Shown here: piece after piece, positions 45,382 through 57,124 of the stretch
How the letters are laid out: each line of letters begins with the position of its first letter
How positions within the stretch are numbered: position 1 is the stretch's first letter
NCBI RefSeq assembly: GCF_047948215.1
Contig: NC_134465.1
Span: 42,817,946-42,881,945 of the forward strand
Origin: Lycorma delicatula
Taxonomy: Eukaryota; Arthropoda; Insecta; Hemiptera; Fulgoridae
Length of the DNA stretch: 64,000 bases
Direction of reading: 5' to 3'
Notes under the pieces: model-generated
Told to the model about the DNA's origin: nothing
The model's input: the letters and a program-made list of their open reading frames with translations, nothing else
The model's database searches: none
Program-made: the position numbers and the translations under genes

Positions 45382-46700
45382 TTTTATCAACTGTCATATA
45401 GTATAAATTCTGTTATAGTTTTTTTTTTTTTTTTTTTTTTTTTTTTGTATATGTCGGACGGTCTTCATTAACATCGAAAATTAAAAAAAATAAGGAATAG
45501 TTATTTCGATTAATTAATACTACATACCAATACCCAGAAAAGTAAATAAAAATTATTAAATTTTACATCCTTATCGGTAATAATGTGTAAATATTTTTTT
45601 CAGATGAAAGTAATAATAATAATAATAATAATTAATACGGATTCGGTGTAAGGTAAATTTAACGAATAATTCAAGCTACAGTTAGTAAAAGGGGTGGTTC
45701 GGTCAGACGGGCAACGGCCTAAGGCGCCAAAACAACCAACCCCCTTCCTTATAACTTTCACAGGTAGGATAGCAGTATTGATTTTTATTTGTCTATAATA
45801 TAACAATAAGAAAAAATCAACCTCCCCATCTCCATTGCAAATTTTGAAATATTATATTATCATTAGATATATTAGTAATAATTGCGGTGAACGTTTCTTT
45901 TCTTATTACCATAAAGGTTTTTATAAGTTAAAAGGAATTTAAAAAAGTTTGGATACATTCGTAATTATTATTATTATTATTATTAATGTATGGAAATGTT
46001 TAAGTCTTAATTTTAATTAATATCGGTCATAATTGTAATACTTAACTAATAAATATAAGTTAATTAACTTATATTTAGTTTAGTTAGTTAAGCAACTAAT
46101 TCTCACCGTTCAAAAAAAGATTCTTTTTTGTATCAAAGTCTTATTCTTTCTTCAAAATCATGCTTTCTTTTTCTGAATTTGTCCAGAGAAGTAATATATT
46201 AGAGCAGATATATATCTTAGATATAATTAATTTTTTTTTAACTATTACTTATTATTTTTTGTTGTAACAGTAGCAAAACTCCAATTTGTTGTTAATTTAA
46301 AATGTAAGAACAGTAGTTTAATAAAGATGTACAAAATAAAACATTACTGATCTATGACAAATAACGTAATAAATTTTCAAATTAAGTAACTTAAAGATTA
46401 AATTTACCCCAATGTCTGCCAAACTGATTAAAAAAAATTTAATTTTTCAGCTTTGTAAATACTTTTCATTATTGGCCAAAAGATTTAAATTTAAATAATT
46501 ATTCGGATACTTATTTCTTTCCACTTTCTATTAAACCGAATATAGTATTATATAAATTAATTTTTAATATACTATAAATACCCTTAGATATTTTACCAGG
46601 AAACGTTTTAGAATTTCAGTATTTAAATTACTCGTTTGTATCCCGAATATTCGGCTGGATTTCACAATTCGCTTTCATGTAGCCATCTTTTTTTCTAGGC
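45382..46700. other. AT-rich DNA with T and AAT runs
   Basis: A poly-T run lies at about 45418-45446 and short AAT/ATT runs near 45610 and 45970. No gene seen. Confidence 0.55.
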
Positions 46701-46714
46701 TCCAAGACTACCGT

Positions 46715-46840
46715 TAGGTATTACTTCAGAGAATGAGACGAAATGAAATTTTGTAGCGTGTGAAAATGCCACACCTGACCGGGACTCGAACCCGGAACCT
46801 CCAGATGAAAGGCCGAGACGCCACGGAGGATGAGTATAGC
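46715..46840 (-). repeat. tRNA-Glu-like SINE head
   Basis: On the minus strand it reads GTGGCGTCTCGGCCTTTCAT (TTC anticodon-like), then GGTTCCGGGTTCGAGTCCCG (an intact box B), then CACACGCTACAAAATTTCAT and a CTCATTCTCTGAAG end. The same family occurs at 9.9 and 1.4 kb. Box A is degraded, and the cloverleaf 5' arm is missing, so it is not a functional tRNA gene. Confidence 0.75.
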
Positions 46841-46844
46841 TATC

Positions 46845-47470
46845 TTCGATTCTCTTGAAAGTTGACATAACTATTTTTTTCAATTCCTTTGTAAAAAATA
46901 GTAGAATATATAATTACTCTACTATTTAGGTAGTGTAAGACTATTCCACTTTTATAAATTTAGTTATGACGGTTTAGAACCGGTAAGAAAAAGAAAAAAG
47001 AAACTTACCACCTATATTTTATTGTAATATTTTATTATCTATAAAAGGCAGTAAGCCAAATGATAGTTTAGATTTTATAAAGTCTTAAGTCAACAGTTCC
47101 TAAAAAAATATCGGTCATTGATCCCCAACGATTTACACAAAACCTAATACAGCTTTTCAATATAATAATGATTCAGACATCCAGTAATGCAGTTGTTATC
47201 AAATTGAAAACTTTGGAGAAGTTTTAGTCTTGAATACTTTAATTGCAATAACGGGATTTTTAAAAAATATCATGTTGGTAGAATTGATTTTAAAATATCG
47301 TTATAGTACGTTTATTTAGCAGCAAGATTCAATAAAGTAAATAAAAAGAGGTATGGTTTTTTTTTATGTAGTTTGGGAAATATTTATGTTAAAAAAGGAA
47401 ATTTTAACTTTCTTGTAGTGTCAATACTGTTTGATAACTGCTCAAAATTGAACAAAATTCTTTGGATTTT
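46845..47470. other. AT-rich DNA, no gene seen
   Basis: No supported feature. Confidence 0.5.
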
Positions 47471-47477
47471 ACTTTTC

Positions 47478-48580
47478 TGTCTAGATAGCGCTATAACAGA
47501 GCTGTTGCTCTAGAAGGGGAATAAAGTATTATAATCGGTCCAATTTGGGCATATGTGGGTTTTTACCGGATTTTGACGTTTTCACACCTAAGGAATCCAA
47601 AAAAAACCGGTTGGAAATTTTCCGGAGGTTAATTTTCGTATGTACGCGTGTTTGTGTTCGGTTTCGGCCTCTAAATTACCTTATATCTCCCTAACTACTG
47701 GACTTTTGACCAAACTTGGTCAGATTATTTCTATCTATGGGGCATTGATGCCATTAAATCTGCAACTTAAAGATCAACGGGGTGAAGCTGTAGAGCAAGG
47801 TCTTCCTCAGTATCTCGAGATTTCGCCTAATTAAGGTCATATTTCTCTTAGGCGCATTTGTTAAAGATTAAAAATAATATCTGAAAAAAAAGACTTTTAC
47901 AAAATTGCACCCCTACCCTATATATGTTCTAACTACTGCTACGTTGTGACGTCACAGATAAACGGTAAGATTAAATAAATGAATAATAAAGTGTACAAAA
48001 TAACTCGTTCTGGCCGGATCTCGGAAGTCGATAGCCCTGTCGACTCTGTACCTGGAACGTTAAACCTCTCGGCTACCGACCGTTCAAGTGAAATCTTTTC
48101 TATGTAAGTCGTGAAGTTACATTAGTTTAGTCAGTGCCGACCCTTCCCAAATCAGCTGATTTGGAAGTCGAGAGTTACAGCGTTCAAGTCCTAGTAAAGC
48201 CAGTTATTTTTACACGGATTTGAATACTAGATCGTGGATACCGGTGTTCTTTGGTGGTTGGATTTCAATCAACCACACATCTCAGGTATGGTCGAACTGA
48301 GAATGTACAAGACTACACTCATACATATCATCCTCATTCATCCTCTGAAGAATTATCTAAACGGTAGTTACCGGAGGCTATACAGGAAAAAGAAAGAAAG
48401 AAAGAAAGTCTGTGTCGACCGTCGCCGCTAGTACCGCCACATATGCGCGCAATACGGTATGCGCGCGCACTGAATCATTGAAGCAAATAAACGAAAAAAT
48501 ATATTTAAACAAAATGATAAATATTTTAAATAAACTTGTATGTTTAAACCGCGCATCAAAAATAATTGTGTTACCTTTTT
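47478..48580 (+). repeat. Family F1 copy interrupted by a SINE
   Basis: It has the terminal hairpin (tctagatagcgctata / gctctagaagggga) and all inner blocks. TGACGTCA is at 47947-47954, and the antisense tRNA-like module near 48003-48075 has lost its box B. After 'cagtgccgacc' the copy is broken by a SINE (48143-48411) and resumes at 'gtgtcgaccgtcgccgctag', continuing to the 'tatgcgcgcgc' block. Confidence 0.8.
48134..48420 (+). repeat. 5'-truncated SINE inserted in F1
   Basis: SINE body with the CAAATCAGCTGATTTG core and box B GTTCAAGTCC but no box A. It ends in a (GAAA)n tail. It is flanked by GTGCCGACC (48134-48142) and GTGTCGACC (48412-48420), a 9-base duplication with one change. Confidence 0.85.
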
Positions 48581-48584
48581 TTTT

Positions 48585-49250
48585 ACAGAATAGGATGTTA
48601 AATCTAAATTTAATTCCAGTGATTTATAAGGCTGTAAAGTATAATTATGATTTAATTTAATAATAGTTTGTTTTATTCTTGGGAAAAAGGTTTTCTAAGC
48701 TTGTTTTCAAGTTAAAAAAAATAAATTTTAAAATATTTTACAATTTAATATTAATGGTTATAAGTAAATTCAGTATGTCATATTTTTGTTACATTCCGTC
48801 CCACCAAGAAACGTGCCTGAAATTATGCCAAAGAAAGACATCCTTTTATGAATCGAATACAAATTAACAAGTGAAGGTTTGTGAATTTAGGCGTTGTTGT
48901 TTTGTATGAGATAAGCATGTTTATTTTATAATACGATTTTAATAATATTCTGTAACTTTTTTTTAATTAAAAAAAAAGTATAATTTGATTATTTACTCTT
49001 AGAATTTAAAATATTTATAGTCGTTTTGTGAGGGAAAAATCTAGTGTTAAATACGAATTATTTATAAATAAGTTTCTTTATTAAGTTGCTGTATATTTTT
49101 TTGGAAATCATTTTTTCTTTGAATTTCATGTAATGTTGAAAAAAAGTATTTTTCTAATATTGATACTTGTGCCTTTTTGTTTTTAATTAAAATAGTTTTG
49201 AAGAAGGTTTTACCGGATTAATTTATTATTAGAAACTTGATTAAAATTTT
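48585..49250. other. AT-rich DNA, no gene seen
   Basis: No supported feature. Confidence 0.5.
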
Positions 49251-49254
49251 CAAA

Positions 49255-49945
49255 TTCTCTTTTGAAATTGTTTTTTTACATTATCAATCAATAAATTTCA
49301 ATATGTACGCCCTTCGTCCTCGGCAAACATGATATAGATGTTAAATTTCTGCTAATACACGATGTAACATATCTGATACGATTGTAATAGCTTCTTTAAT
49401 TTATTCCTTTACGTGATTCTGATCACGTAATTTCTGCAAGTAAACAATTGTTATACATATACTTACAAGAAAATACCACAGCGGTTTGGTCCGGATTTCT
49501 TGGAGGTCAGGTTATTAGGACTTTCTCCTTTTCTTTTTCCTGTTTAACCTCCGGTAACTACCTTTCAGATAATAGTTCAGAGGATGAATGAGGATGATAT
49601 GTATGAGTGTAAACGAAGTGCAGTCTTGTACAGTCTCAGGTGGACCATTCCGGAGATGTGTGGTTAATTGAAACCCAACTACCAAAGAACACCGGTATCC
49701 ACGATCTAGTATTCAAATCCGTGTAAAAATAACTGGCTTTACTAGGACTTGAACGCTAGAACTCTCGACTTCCAAATCAGCTGATTTCGGAAGACGCGTT
49801 CACCACTAGACCAACCCGGTGTGTTATTAGGACTTTCTAACCCTATCCAACTAACTGCAGTTAAAAGCCTGCCTAAAAAACGTGTTAAAGCTATAGATGC
49901 ATCATCTTGTTGGAAATAAATTTGAATACATTTTCGAGTTCATAC
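49255..49945 (-). pseudogene. DUF4817-type transposase fragment split by a SINE
   Basis: On the minus strand, 49945-49839 gives FQQDDASIALTRFLGRLL (second catalytic Asp region) and WIGLESP. 49511-49260 gives NRLRNRINEAITIVSDMLHR and the CRGRRAYILKF end. Both parts match the family at 40.2-40.6 kb, including the shared 'aataaatttcaatatgt' tail. The SINE at 49527-49823 separates them. Several stops; inactive. Confidence 0.75.
49512..49838 (-). repeat. Full-length SINE with 15-base duplication
   Basis: The SINE occupies 49527-49823 (297 bp). On the minus strand it reads GGTTGGTCTAGTGGTGAACG (box A), a palindromic core, GTTCAAGTCC (box B), the body and an aggaaaaagaaaaggag tail. It is flanked by TTATTAGGACTTTCT at 49512-49526 and 49824-49838, a perfect duplication. 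The best-preserved SINE here. Confidence 0.92.
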
Positions 49946-49989
49946 CGTTGAGGTAAGCGATGGTCATTTAAGTTATAAATTTTACATGC

Positions 49990-50890
49990 ATTCGAATGAA
50001 TAAGGTAAACGCGTACTTATGCGACTACGGCCACGGTGGAAAACAGCTGACCGTAAGTGGCCAGTTTGTATAGAACTCGTATGAATGAAAACGCACGTGG
50101 CCGGTGCGCCCGACTGGTCGCTACGGCCAGAGATTTGTCGTAGTACCGACTTGACCAACCGAAATCTTGCGGCAAAAATTTATATTAATTGTAATGGGAC
50201 AATGCGTACGCCAGACGGCTGCCGGTACGCGATCAGAAAGCGACCTGTTTAGTTTTGTGCAAAGGTATGCAACATTTTATTAAATTGTTATTTTAGCGCA
50301 TAATTTAGCAAAAAAGTGTAAATATTTTTCAAATTCGATTTTACTCTTGCATATGTTTTTTTTAAATGGACATTGTTTTCTATACAAAAAAATGAATTTC
50401 TGAAGTTCAATAAATATCAAGTTTATAGGATCTGTCTTCCGACAGATCCCAGAAAACTTGAAAGTTCCCAGGAAGGAAAGTTTGTTTCAATGTTCATTGA
50501 AACAAACTTTCCTTTATACAGACGCAATGATGTGACTATTCCTCTTACGTTGTCTGCAATTTTATTTAATAAATCATCAAAATTCTTTGACTGATTTTCT
50601 TCTGAAATTAAAAAAATTCTTTTTGTGTTGACGCAGATCACAAAAACAATTATGAAACATTCCTTTTAAAAAATTATTTTGTAAAATGGGATGTATCCAA
50701 TACATTTTTCTTTACCGTTTTCAGGCGATTGTATAAATACACAAATGCACCTATCTCGGTGATATTCATCTTATAACTGGGCGGCTGAGACGCGGCCACC
50801 ACCTTGTTGGCTGCTTGTTTGGTCGTATGCAATGCGGCCATAATAGGCCGCTAGTCGTGGCTGCAGCCGCATAGTGCACATTTGTCCACG
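49990..50890. mobile_element. Candidate MITE with a perfect internal hairpin
   Basis: The ends are unusually GC-rich and loosely inverted: 'tatgcgactacggccacgg' near 50020 against 'tatgcggctgcagccacg' read inward near 50870. The interior is AT-rich and non-coding. 50473-50514 is a perfect hairpin with 20-base arms (AAGGAAAGTTTGTTTCAATG) and a TT loop. The ends recall PIF/Harbinger-like elements, but I could not define exact ends or a target duplication. Confidence 0.4.
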
Positions 50891-50894
50891 TTGA

Positions 50895-51570
50895 AATTTA
50901 TTAATGGTTTTTTTCGAAATTATTAATTCTAGGTTTTCATTACAGATCGTCTAAATCGTTTAAATACTTTCTTCTGGTACCGATGGCCTTTCAGGAGATT
51001 CCAGTTTTGAAAACAGATTCTGTTTCTTTCAATCGACATCGTAAACTGTTTCCAAGCTTTGGCTCATTTACATATTTATGTCAAACTATGACTTCAGTTC
51101 GGCTTACCATCAAATAAACTGTAATTTTTCTGGAACAGAAAACATCAAAGTAACACACTTCAGCACCGGTTCAAAAAACAGATGCAGTGGTTAAAATGGC
51201 TATAGCAACACCTTTTCGAGTTGAGACTTTCAGTGCTACCAACATAATTTCTCAAAACGTTCCTAATTCCTTGATCTGGACTGTTGAACTCCCATCATTC
51301 TTTTATGATGTAAGATTTTCAATTATGAAAATTTAAAAAAAGTTCATTCATTCATAAGCTGGTTATAAAGAAATTAAAGCTTATAAAATATGGAATAAAT
51401 TTTATTTGAAATGATTTTTTTAAAATTTAATAGGAATTCTATTCGTTTTTTTGAGCAGAAGAGACTTTATAAATTATATTCTACATCATACATTTAAAGA
51501 AAATACTTTTAAAGAAAAACTAAAGAAAATAACAACCTTAATTAGAAACGTTTATCAGAATTCTGATTGG
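50895..51570. other. No gene seen
   Basis: Some mixed-composition sequence at 50990-51290 has the look of old coding DNA but gave no recognisable protein on either strand. Confidence 0.35.
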
Positions 51571-51574
51571 GTAA

Positions 51575-52381
51575 ATTTCCTTCAACCGATCCCGCAAATC
51601 CAGCAACTCAATTTTGGGGCAGCATTGGGAGCAAGAAGTCACGTTTTCCTACTCCCTTCAAATTGGGTTGGGTGTACAAATTTTTATACACTTTTATTGG
51701 ATACTTGTACATACTATATTCTGAACTATTTTTAAGTAGGAAAATTCGTTTAACCGATCGTGATGATGCTGTAAAAGAAGCAAAAAGGGAGGGTTTCGGC
51801 AAAACCAAAAAAGCGCTTAAGTTTCTTCAATTTTGTTTGGATTTATAAAAATTAAGCTTTAAGTTATTCGAAGGACCCTCACGGGGACTCCAAAAGCTAA
51901 ATTAACTTTAAGTTCGGACTGTAAAGTCCTAACAATTGCCATGCAAACAATTAAAATTATATAATAATATAAGATGAGATGAAAAATAATAAAATGAAGC
52001 TTTAAATTAAGTAAATTTTTATTTCAATATTTACAATTAATATATTACAATCCAAAATTTTACACATTTAATTTCATACAATAATTTATTTACAAAATAA
52101 ATTCATTTTGATGATTACGCATCTTAGAACACAGATCGATAATGCTATATATATTAAATTTGATGTTATGAAAATGCATTATAGCAAGTAACATCAGCCT
52201 CTCTTAATTACCAATTAAGAAAAAAAAAAAATTACTTTAATTACAGAGTTGCAAAACTTGTAACCGGTTACTTTGACAATATAGTATTAGTAAAATGTTT
52301 CAATTCTTTTAAACCTGGTTTTCAAAATGCAAGGCCTTCGAGCCTTTGAGGGGGTTTATGGCCCCCTTGGATCCGCCACTG
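51575..52381 (-). repeat. Family F3 copy B, hAT-like non-autonomous element
   Basis: Inverted relative to the copy at 15.04 kb. The minus strand starts AGTGGCGGATCCAAGGGGGC, then matches 'gcattttgaaaacca', 'gaattgaaacattttac', 'ttaattggtaattaagagag' and 'ggagtccccgtgagggtc'. It continues to the 'ttttatacacttttattgg' block at 51690 and fades near 51575. Confidence 0.65.
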
Positions 52382-52739
52382 CTTATATGTAACTACTATT
52401 GCCTGAAAGAGCGCCCTCTCTTACCATCCGACCTTAATTCATGTAGTATATGGGTAGATAATTTGGATTTTTCAGATTTTTCAACAAAAAAATATGAAAT
52501 CAGAAGAGATTTTCAATCAGATCGTAATTTCGTCCAGAATATCAAAAATTGTGATTTAATAAATGGAAAAATATGCATATATATAGATACATCCGGAAAA
52601 ATATTTAAGGCGTGAAACATCGAGATTTGTAAAAAACCCGGTAGATGGTTTTTTTTTTAGCATCACCGTACTTACCCTATATAAATACAGAATGTATCCC
52701 AAAGTTTACCTGGGGCTTTCATAACCTATTCTACTCGTA

Positions 52740-52860
52740 AAAATAATGGAAAAAGAAGTTCATAGAAACATATACCTTAAAAAGCTTCGTTTGCGAGTTA
52801 CGTCTAGTAAGTAAAAGATTTCGTTCGGATTTCAGCTACACCGGTGAAATGAGGTCGTAC
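52740..52860 (+). repeat. Dispersed repeat F6, copy B
   Basis: Diverged, shorter match to 35030-35250 ('gcgagttacgtctagtaa', 'ggatttcagct'). Confidence 0.45.
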
Positions 52861-52923
52861 TGAAACTTTTAGAATGTTAATTAAGTGATCTATTATGGTG
52901 TTTGATCTGAAAAATCCAATAAA

Positions 52924-53331
52924 ATTCAGTGGTCCATCTTTGTTATTTCTACTACATTTCATTACTTTTGTTTTGTTCTTGTTTATTTTCATGCGATAGT
53001 TCTTGCGTAGGACTTCATCTATGCCGTTCATTTTTTCTTCTAAATCCTTTTTACTCTCGGCTAGAATTACTATATCATAAGCAAATCGTAGCATCTTTAT
53101 CTTTTCACCTTGTACTGTTACTCCGAATCTAAATTTATCATTAACTGCCAGATCCATGTAAAGATTAAAAAGTAACGGAGATAGGGAACATCCTTTTCGG
53201 ACTCCCTTTCTTATTACGGCTTCTTTCTTATGTTCTTCAATTGTTACTGTTGCTGTTTGGTTCCTGTACATGTTAGCAATTGTTCTTCTATCTCTGTATT
53301 TGAACCCTAATTTTTTTAAAATGCTGAACAT
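52924..53331 (-). pseudogene. LINE reverse transcriptase fragment, copy 5
   Basis: One open minus-strand frame covers more of the reverse transcriptase than any other copy: ILKKLGFKYRDRRTIANMYR, EEHKKEAVIRKGVRKGCSLS, then FAYDIVIL and the stretch to NNKDGPLN. The catalytic box is FAYD instead of FADD, so one metal-binding Asp is Tyr, and RQGC has become RKGC. Truncated at both ends with no A tail. Confidence 0.88.
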
Positions 53332-53479
53332 ATAAAACCTTTAAACAAAACTTACAGAGAATTTAATTTTGAACAAAGTGGTGTAATATAATTGGAATAA
53401 AATAATGAAAAGTTAGAAAAATTCGAATTTTATTTAGAAATAGTATATTAGACCAAAGTGCATTTTACATAATAGTTTA

Positions 53480-53730
53480 TAATAAATTTTCAAAAATGAT
53501 TCCGCCATTTTAAACACGTTTCTTGACTCGCTTCTATTCTGTATTTTTTGTTCTTATTAGTTCTTCAGGACTATCCTTAATTTGCTCAGCCGTATCTATA
53601 ATGCGGACAATCAATTCTTCACAAGAATATATTTTTGTTTGGTATATAATGTTTTTCATTCATTCCCAGACGTAAAAATCTAAAGATGTTAGATCTTGTT
53701 TGCCAAAAATATGGACTTTCATGACCGATC
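53480..53730 (-). pseudogene. DDE transposase C-terminal fragment
   Basis: The minus strand reads KQDLTSLDFYVWE (SPDLTPxDFFLW-type third site), then MKNIIYQTKIYSCEELIVRI, then DTAEQIKDSPEELIRT and a NGGIIFENLL ending. It is the C-terminal end of a Tc1/mariner relative with two or more stops. Different family from the 40.2 and 49.3 kb pieces. Confidence 0.65.
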
Positions 53731-53739
53731 CTCACATTC

Positions 53740-54207
53740 TATATATACAGTATATAATATCGCGAAAGTAAAGATAACAATATAAAATGTAATAAGCCCT
53801 AAAAATTTAATGTAGTCGCGATTATATAAAACAAAAATCACAATTTTTTCCCATTAATATCCAAGTTGTACTGCAACAGTGTCGTAATAATTGTTTAGAA
53901 TTCTTCGACCACAATACAATACAAAACACCCAATCTTAGGTTATAAAGCTTAACTGGTAATGCCGTAATTCCCTTAAAAAAAAACAAAAATAAGAATAGA
54001 TAAAACTTTTTGCAAATTTAATTTGTTCTTTAATAATAATTATTTCCTTAATTATACTTTCTAATCAAGAAATAATAAATCAATATGTATATCATTGTCT
54101 TGTTGATAATATCAAGAAAACATCCTAAGCGTAAAATAAAAAAAAATAAAAATAAATAAATAATTAGAAAACGGATTTAGAATACAGACGTTTTTACTTA
54201 CTCTCTC

Positions 54208-54250
<43 letters not shown>

Positions 54251-54680
54251 GGGTTTTTAAAGGTGTACTTTGATGACTCATTGTTAACTATTATCTTCCG
54301 GTCGAAATTGAAAATATTAGTGTGGGATGATATGAACTTGTTTGTTTTGTTTATTATTTTTTTTATTTTTTAGAATAATCAGGTTTAATTTGAGTAGGTG
54401 TATCAAGATTTTAATAAAAATGCTTATTTCAAACAAAATAACGAACAATTTTATTTTAAATTAAAAAAAAAAAAGAAGAAAAGTATCATGTATATCGAAA
54501 ACATAATCAATTCATTGAAATAAATGAAATATTTAAAAATTTAAACATGTAATTTGGTAAAAAAAAAGAATTTATTATTATAATTGAATTAATAATAAAT
54601 GTTAAGGGTGAACAGTTTATTTAGCTAAAAATTAAATTTTTTTTTATTCAAGAATATTACATTTACAAAATGTACATTTT
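53740..54680. other. AT-rich DNA with a (GT)n run
   Basis: (GT)n at about 54210-54249; otherwise nothing supported. Confidence 0.6.
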
Positions 54681-54685
54681 GTTAA

Positions 54686-54882
54686 TCCTGGAATAGTCGC
54701 TTTAATATTGGAGGGACAAGTAAAAGGAAAAAATTGTGTAGGCAGGCAACGTTTGGAATATGTAAAACAAATTGTTAGGGATGTAGGATGTAGGTGGTAT
54801 ACCGAAATTAAACGACTGGCACTAGATAGTGAATCTTGGAGAGCTACATCAAACCAGTCAAATGACTAAAGACAAAAAAAAA
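54686..54882 (+). pseudogene. LINE ORF2 C-terminus, copy 6
   Basis: It holds only the last ~55 codons of the family: PGIVALILEGQVKGKNCVGR, then RLEYVKQIVRDVGC and SESWRATSNQSND, then a GACAAAAA tail. Severely 5'-truncated. No clear target duplication. Confidence 0.85.
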
Positions 54883-54884
54883 GC

Positions 54885-55125
54885 AGTGTCACCATTTCGT
54901 TATGTAGACATATGAATACGTTTATTAGAGGTAAATTATACGTACTTTTATTAAAATGTCACGGTGCAATAAAACAAAATTATAAAATCGAGGTTTTCGT
55001 AATATCGAGTTCCGATAGTATCTAGAAATTCATTTTGTAGAAGCAGACGCCAATTCAAAAAAATATCTAAGGAATTAATTAATTATTTTGACAATATTAT
55101 TTCTTACTATTTTGATGTCGGTTCC

Positions 55126-55161
<36 letters not shown>

Positions 55162-55870
55162 GTTATTTTAACTTTTATTTGTTAATCGAAAAATTTATTT
55201 GATTAATATCTTTAAACAGGGTCTCCAATTTTTTCATTTGAAATATTTTCAATAGATATTTTTCATTACAACCGAAGACTTTATTTGGAATTTAATCGAA
55301 CAGGATGCTATTTACGAAAAAATATGCTCCACTGTAGGTTCTTTTGATTTTGTATATTTTAAATTTATTTGTTCTGAATGAATTATGAAATTAAAATTCA
55401 AAAATTATTTTGTAATTTTAGAAGGGTGGATCGTTCCTTCACATTTAATTTTAAAAAAACTTATTTTGTAATTTGCGTATTGTGAGTGAATTTTCGTAAA
55501 AAATGTTTAAACGACAAAAACTTAAGAAAATAATATTTACCGATTTTTTTGAGGTTTTATTTTTGAGTAATAAATAATTTCTACTATTGGAAAGAATACT
55601 GGGAAGTTTGTTTATTTAAACAGTACTCGTAGTAGGACAATTTTACCACTTTGAAACGGTTATGAGAAAAATAATAAATTTTGAGAAATTAATAATTACA
55701 AAAGATCAGAATAAAGTTCTATGTTAAAATGGAACGTAAGTTCGATAAGGATAGAGAATAGATAAACTTGTCTGGTGGGGTAGATTCACTCTACGTAGAA
55801 GAAATCCATTAATATGTTACACGATGCAACATTTTATATGCATAGGGTGACTAAGAGAGATGTTTCTCAA
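54885..55870. other. AT-rich DNA with a poly-T run
   Basis: Poly-T at 55128-55157; no gene seen. Confidence 0.55.
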
Positions 55871-55879
55871 TGTAATATT

Positions 55880-56240
55880 CTGTCGTTCGCATGCGTTGTC
55901 GAACAGATCGCGTTGGTTATATTACGACAACGAGAAAAAGGATGAGAAAAGTGAGGACTCGCCGTCGACGACGGCGACCTTGGCCAAGCCCTGAGCCCGG
56001 AGAAGCGAGTGTAATTCCCTCCGCCCCCTCGCTGTTCATCATAAGCCGACTTCACCTCCACCCCAAATTTAGCTCAATCAACTTCCTCACCTCTTCCTCT
56101 TCACCTCCTACTTGACCGCACCGCACACTAGAACCACCCTTCTTTTTCCTGACATTATATACCCACGTCTCTTTCTTCGTATTACACTTACCTCCTTACT
56201 AGATGTCGCTTCGCCGGAGCAAAGAGTTAACTTTCTTTAG
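55880..56240. other. GC/CpG-richer patch, origin unknown
   Basis: Contains 'gactcgccgtcgacgacggc', 'ctgagcccggagaagcgag' and later pyrimidine-rich text. A plus-strand frame of 74 codons is rich in Arg/Pro/Ser and looks compositional. It could be a host promoter or first-exon region, or an element fragment. No splice or promoter evidence decides this. Confidence 0.25.
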
Positions 56241-56244
56241 ATGC

Positions 56245-56745
56245 ACATAGGCACACGTTTTTTGTTTACTCATTTATTCTTTGCAAATGATCGATTGATA
56301 ATATAAGAAAATAGTTTTTAAACTTTCCGTAACTATACTAAAACTGAAAACAAATTGAAAAGCTCTGTTTAATTGGTATGTAATATAAAAAGTTAGTTGT
56401 AGGAAAGAGACGTTACGTCGAAAATTTACTACAGGATGCCCTTCCGGATGGCGACATATTGGTTGGTGTATGCTAATATAATCACGTATTATAAATGAAC
56501 CACTGTGATTACCCATTCATTTTCTGTTCATATCTGATGTTAATTATCGTACAAAAAAATATTTAAAATTATTTGTAATGCTGTCACTCATTGCTTGTCA
56601 TGTAATATAAATATTACTTTTAGTTCAAATTTCTTTTATTTTTAAATATAAAACTTTTAGAACAAAAAAAAAACACTCCGACTCATTTTTAAAGGTAGAA
56701 AATATTTCACATTGATAACGTCTTGTCTTCATTATCATATAATTA
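56245..56745. other. AT-rich DNA, no gene seen
   Basis: No supported feature. Confidence 0.5.
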
Positions 56746-56749
56746 TCTG

Positions 56750-57085
56750 CTTTTAAACAGGTCCTTGATACCATGTAGATATCCATTCTCCTTTATTTCC
56801 AGCCTTATCACTACAATTTCTATTAGCGCCCACTTCTTTTTGGGACGTTTATCAATTTTACTTTTTTTACATCCTTTTTTTTTGCATTTTCTAATACTGT
56901 TTTAATATCAGTCCTTCTCCTTTAATGATAATTAGCTTTCCAGATCTGAATTGGTCTAATTAAGCTACTATTTTTATTCATTCATCTCATTACGTCATCA
57001 TTTTTCAGTCGGTTCGTCCATTTAATATTTTCCTACTTCCTCCCTTTGCCCAGTATAAAACGCCTCAAATCTTTCATCTTCTCTA
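56750..57085 (-). pseudogene. Degenerate LINE ORF2 C-terminus
   Basis: Minus-strand frames give LRRFILGKGRK, then NIKWTNRLKNDDVMR, then KKGCKKSKIDKRPKKKWALI. This is the same order of features (W-DR-NDEV, then a basic GK-RxxGRPR-like block) as the C-terminal tail of insect endonuclease/reverse-transcriptase LINEs. Stops and frameshifts throughout. A hairpin of 12-base arms (GGGTTGTAACAC) lies just beyond, at 57089-57117. Confidence 0.4.
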
Positions 57086-57124
57086 TGTGGGTTGTAACAC
57101 TCTATGTGTTACAACCCTACAGAA

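Noticed and set aside
46770..46835. Possible genuine tRNA-Glu gene
   Set aside because: Box B is good, but the acceptor and D arms do not pair and box A is damaged; the SINE tail follows. Best read as a SINE head.
51567..51848. 93-codon plus-strand frame overlapping F3
   Set aside because: The matching part of the other F3 copy is not open, so chance is likelier than coding.
55891..56115. 74-codon Arg/Pro-rich frame
   Set aside because: No recognisable domain and low-complexity composition; kept only as a GC-rich patch.
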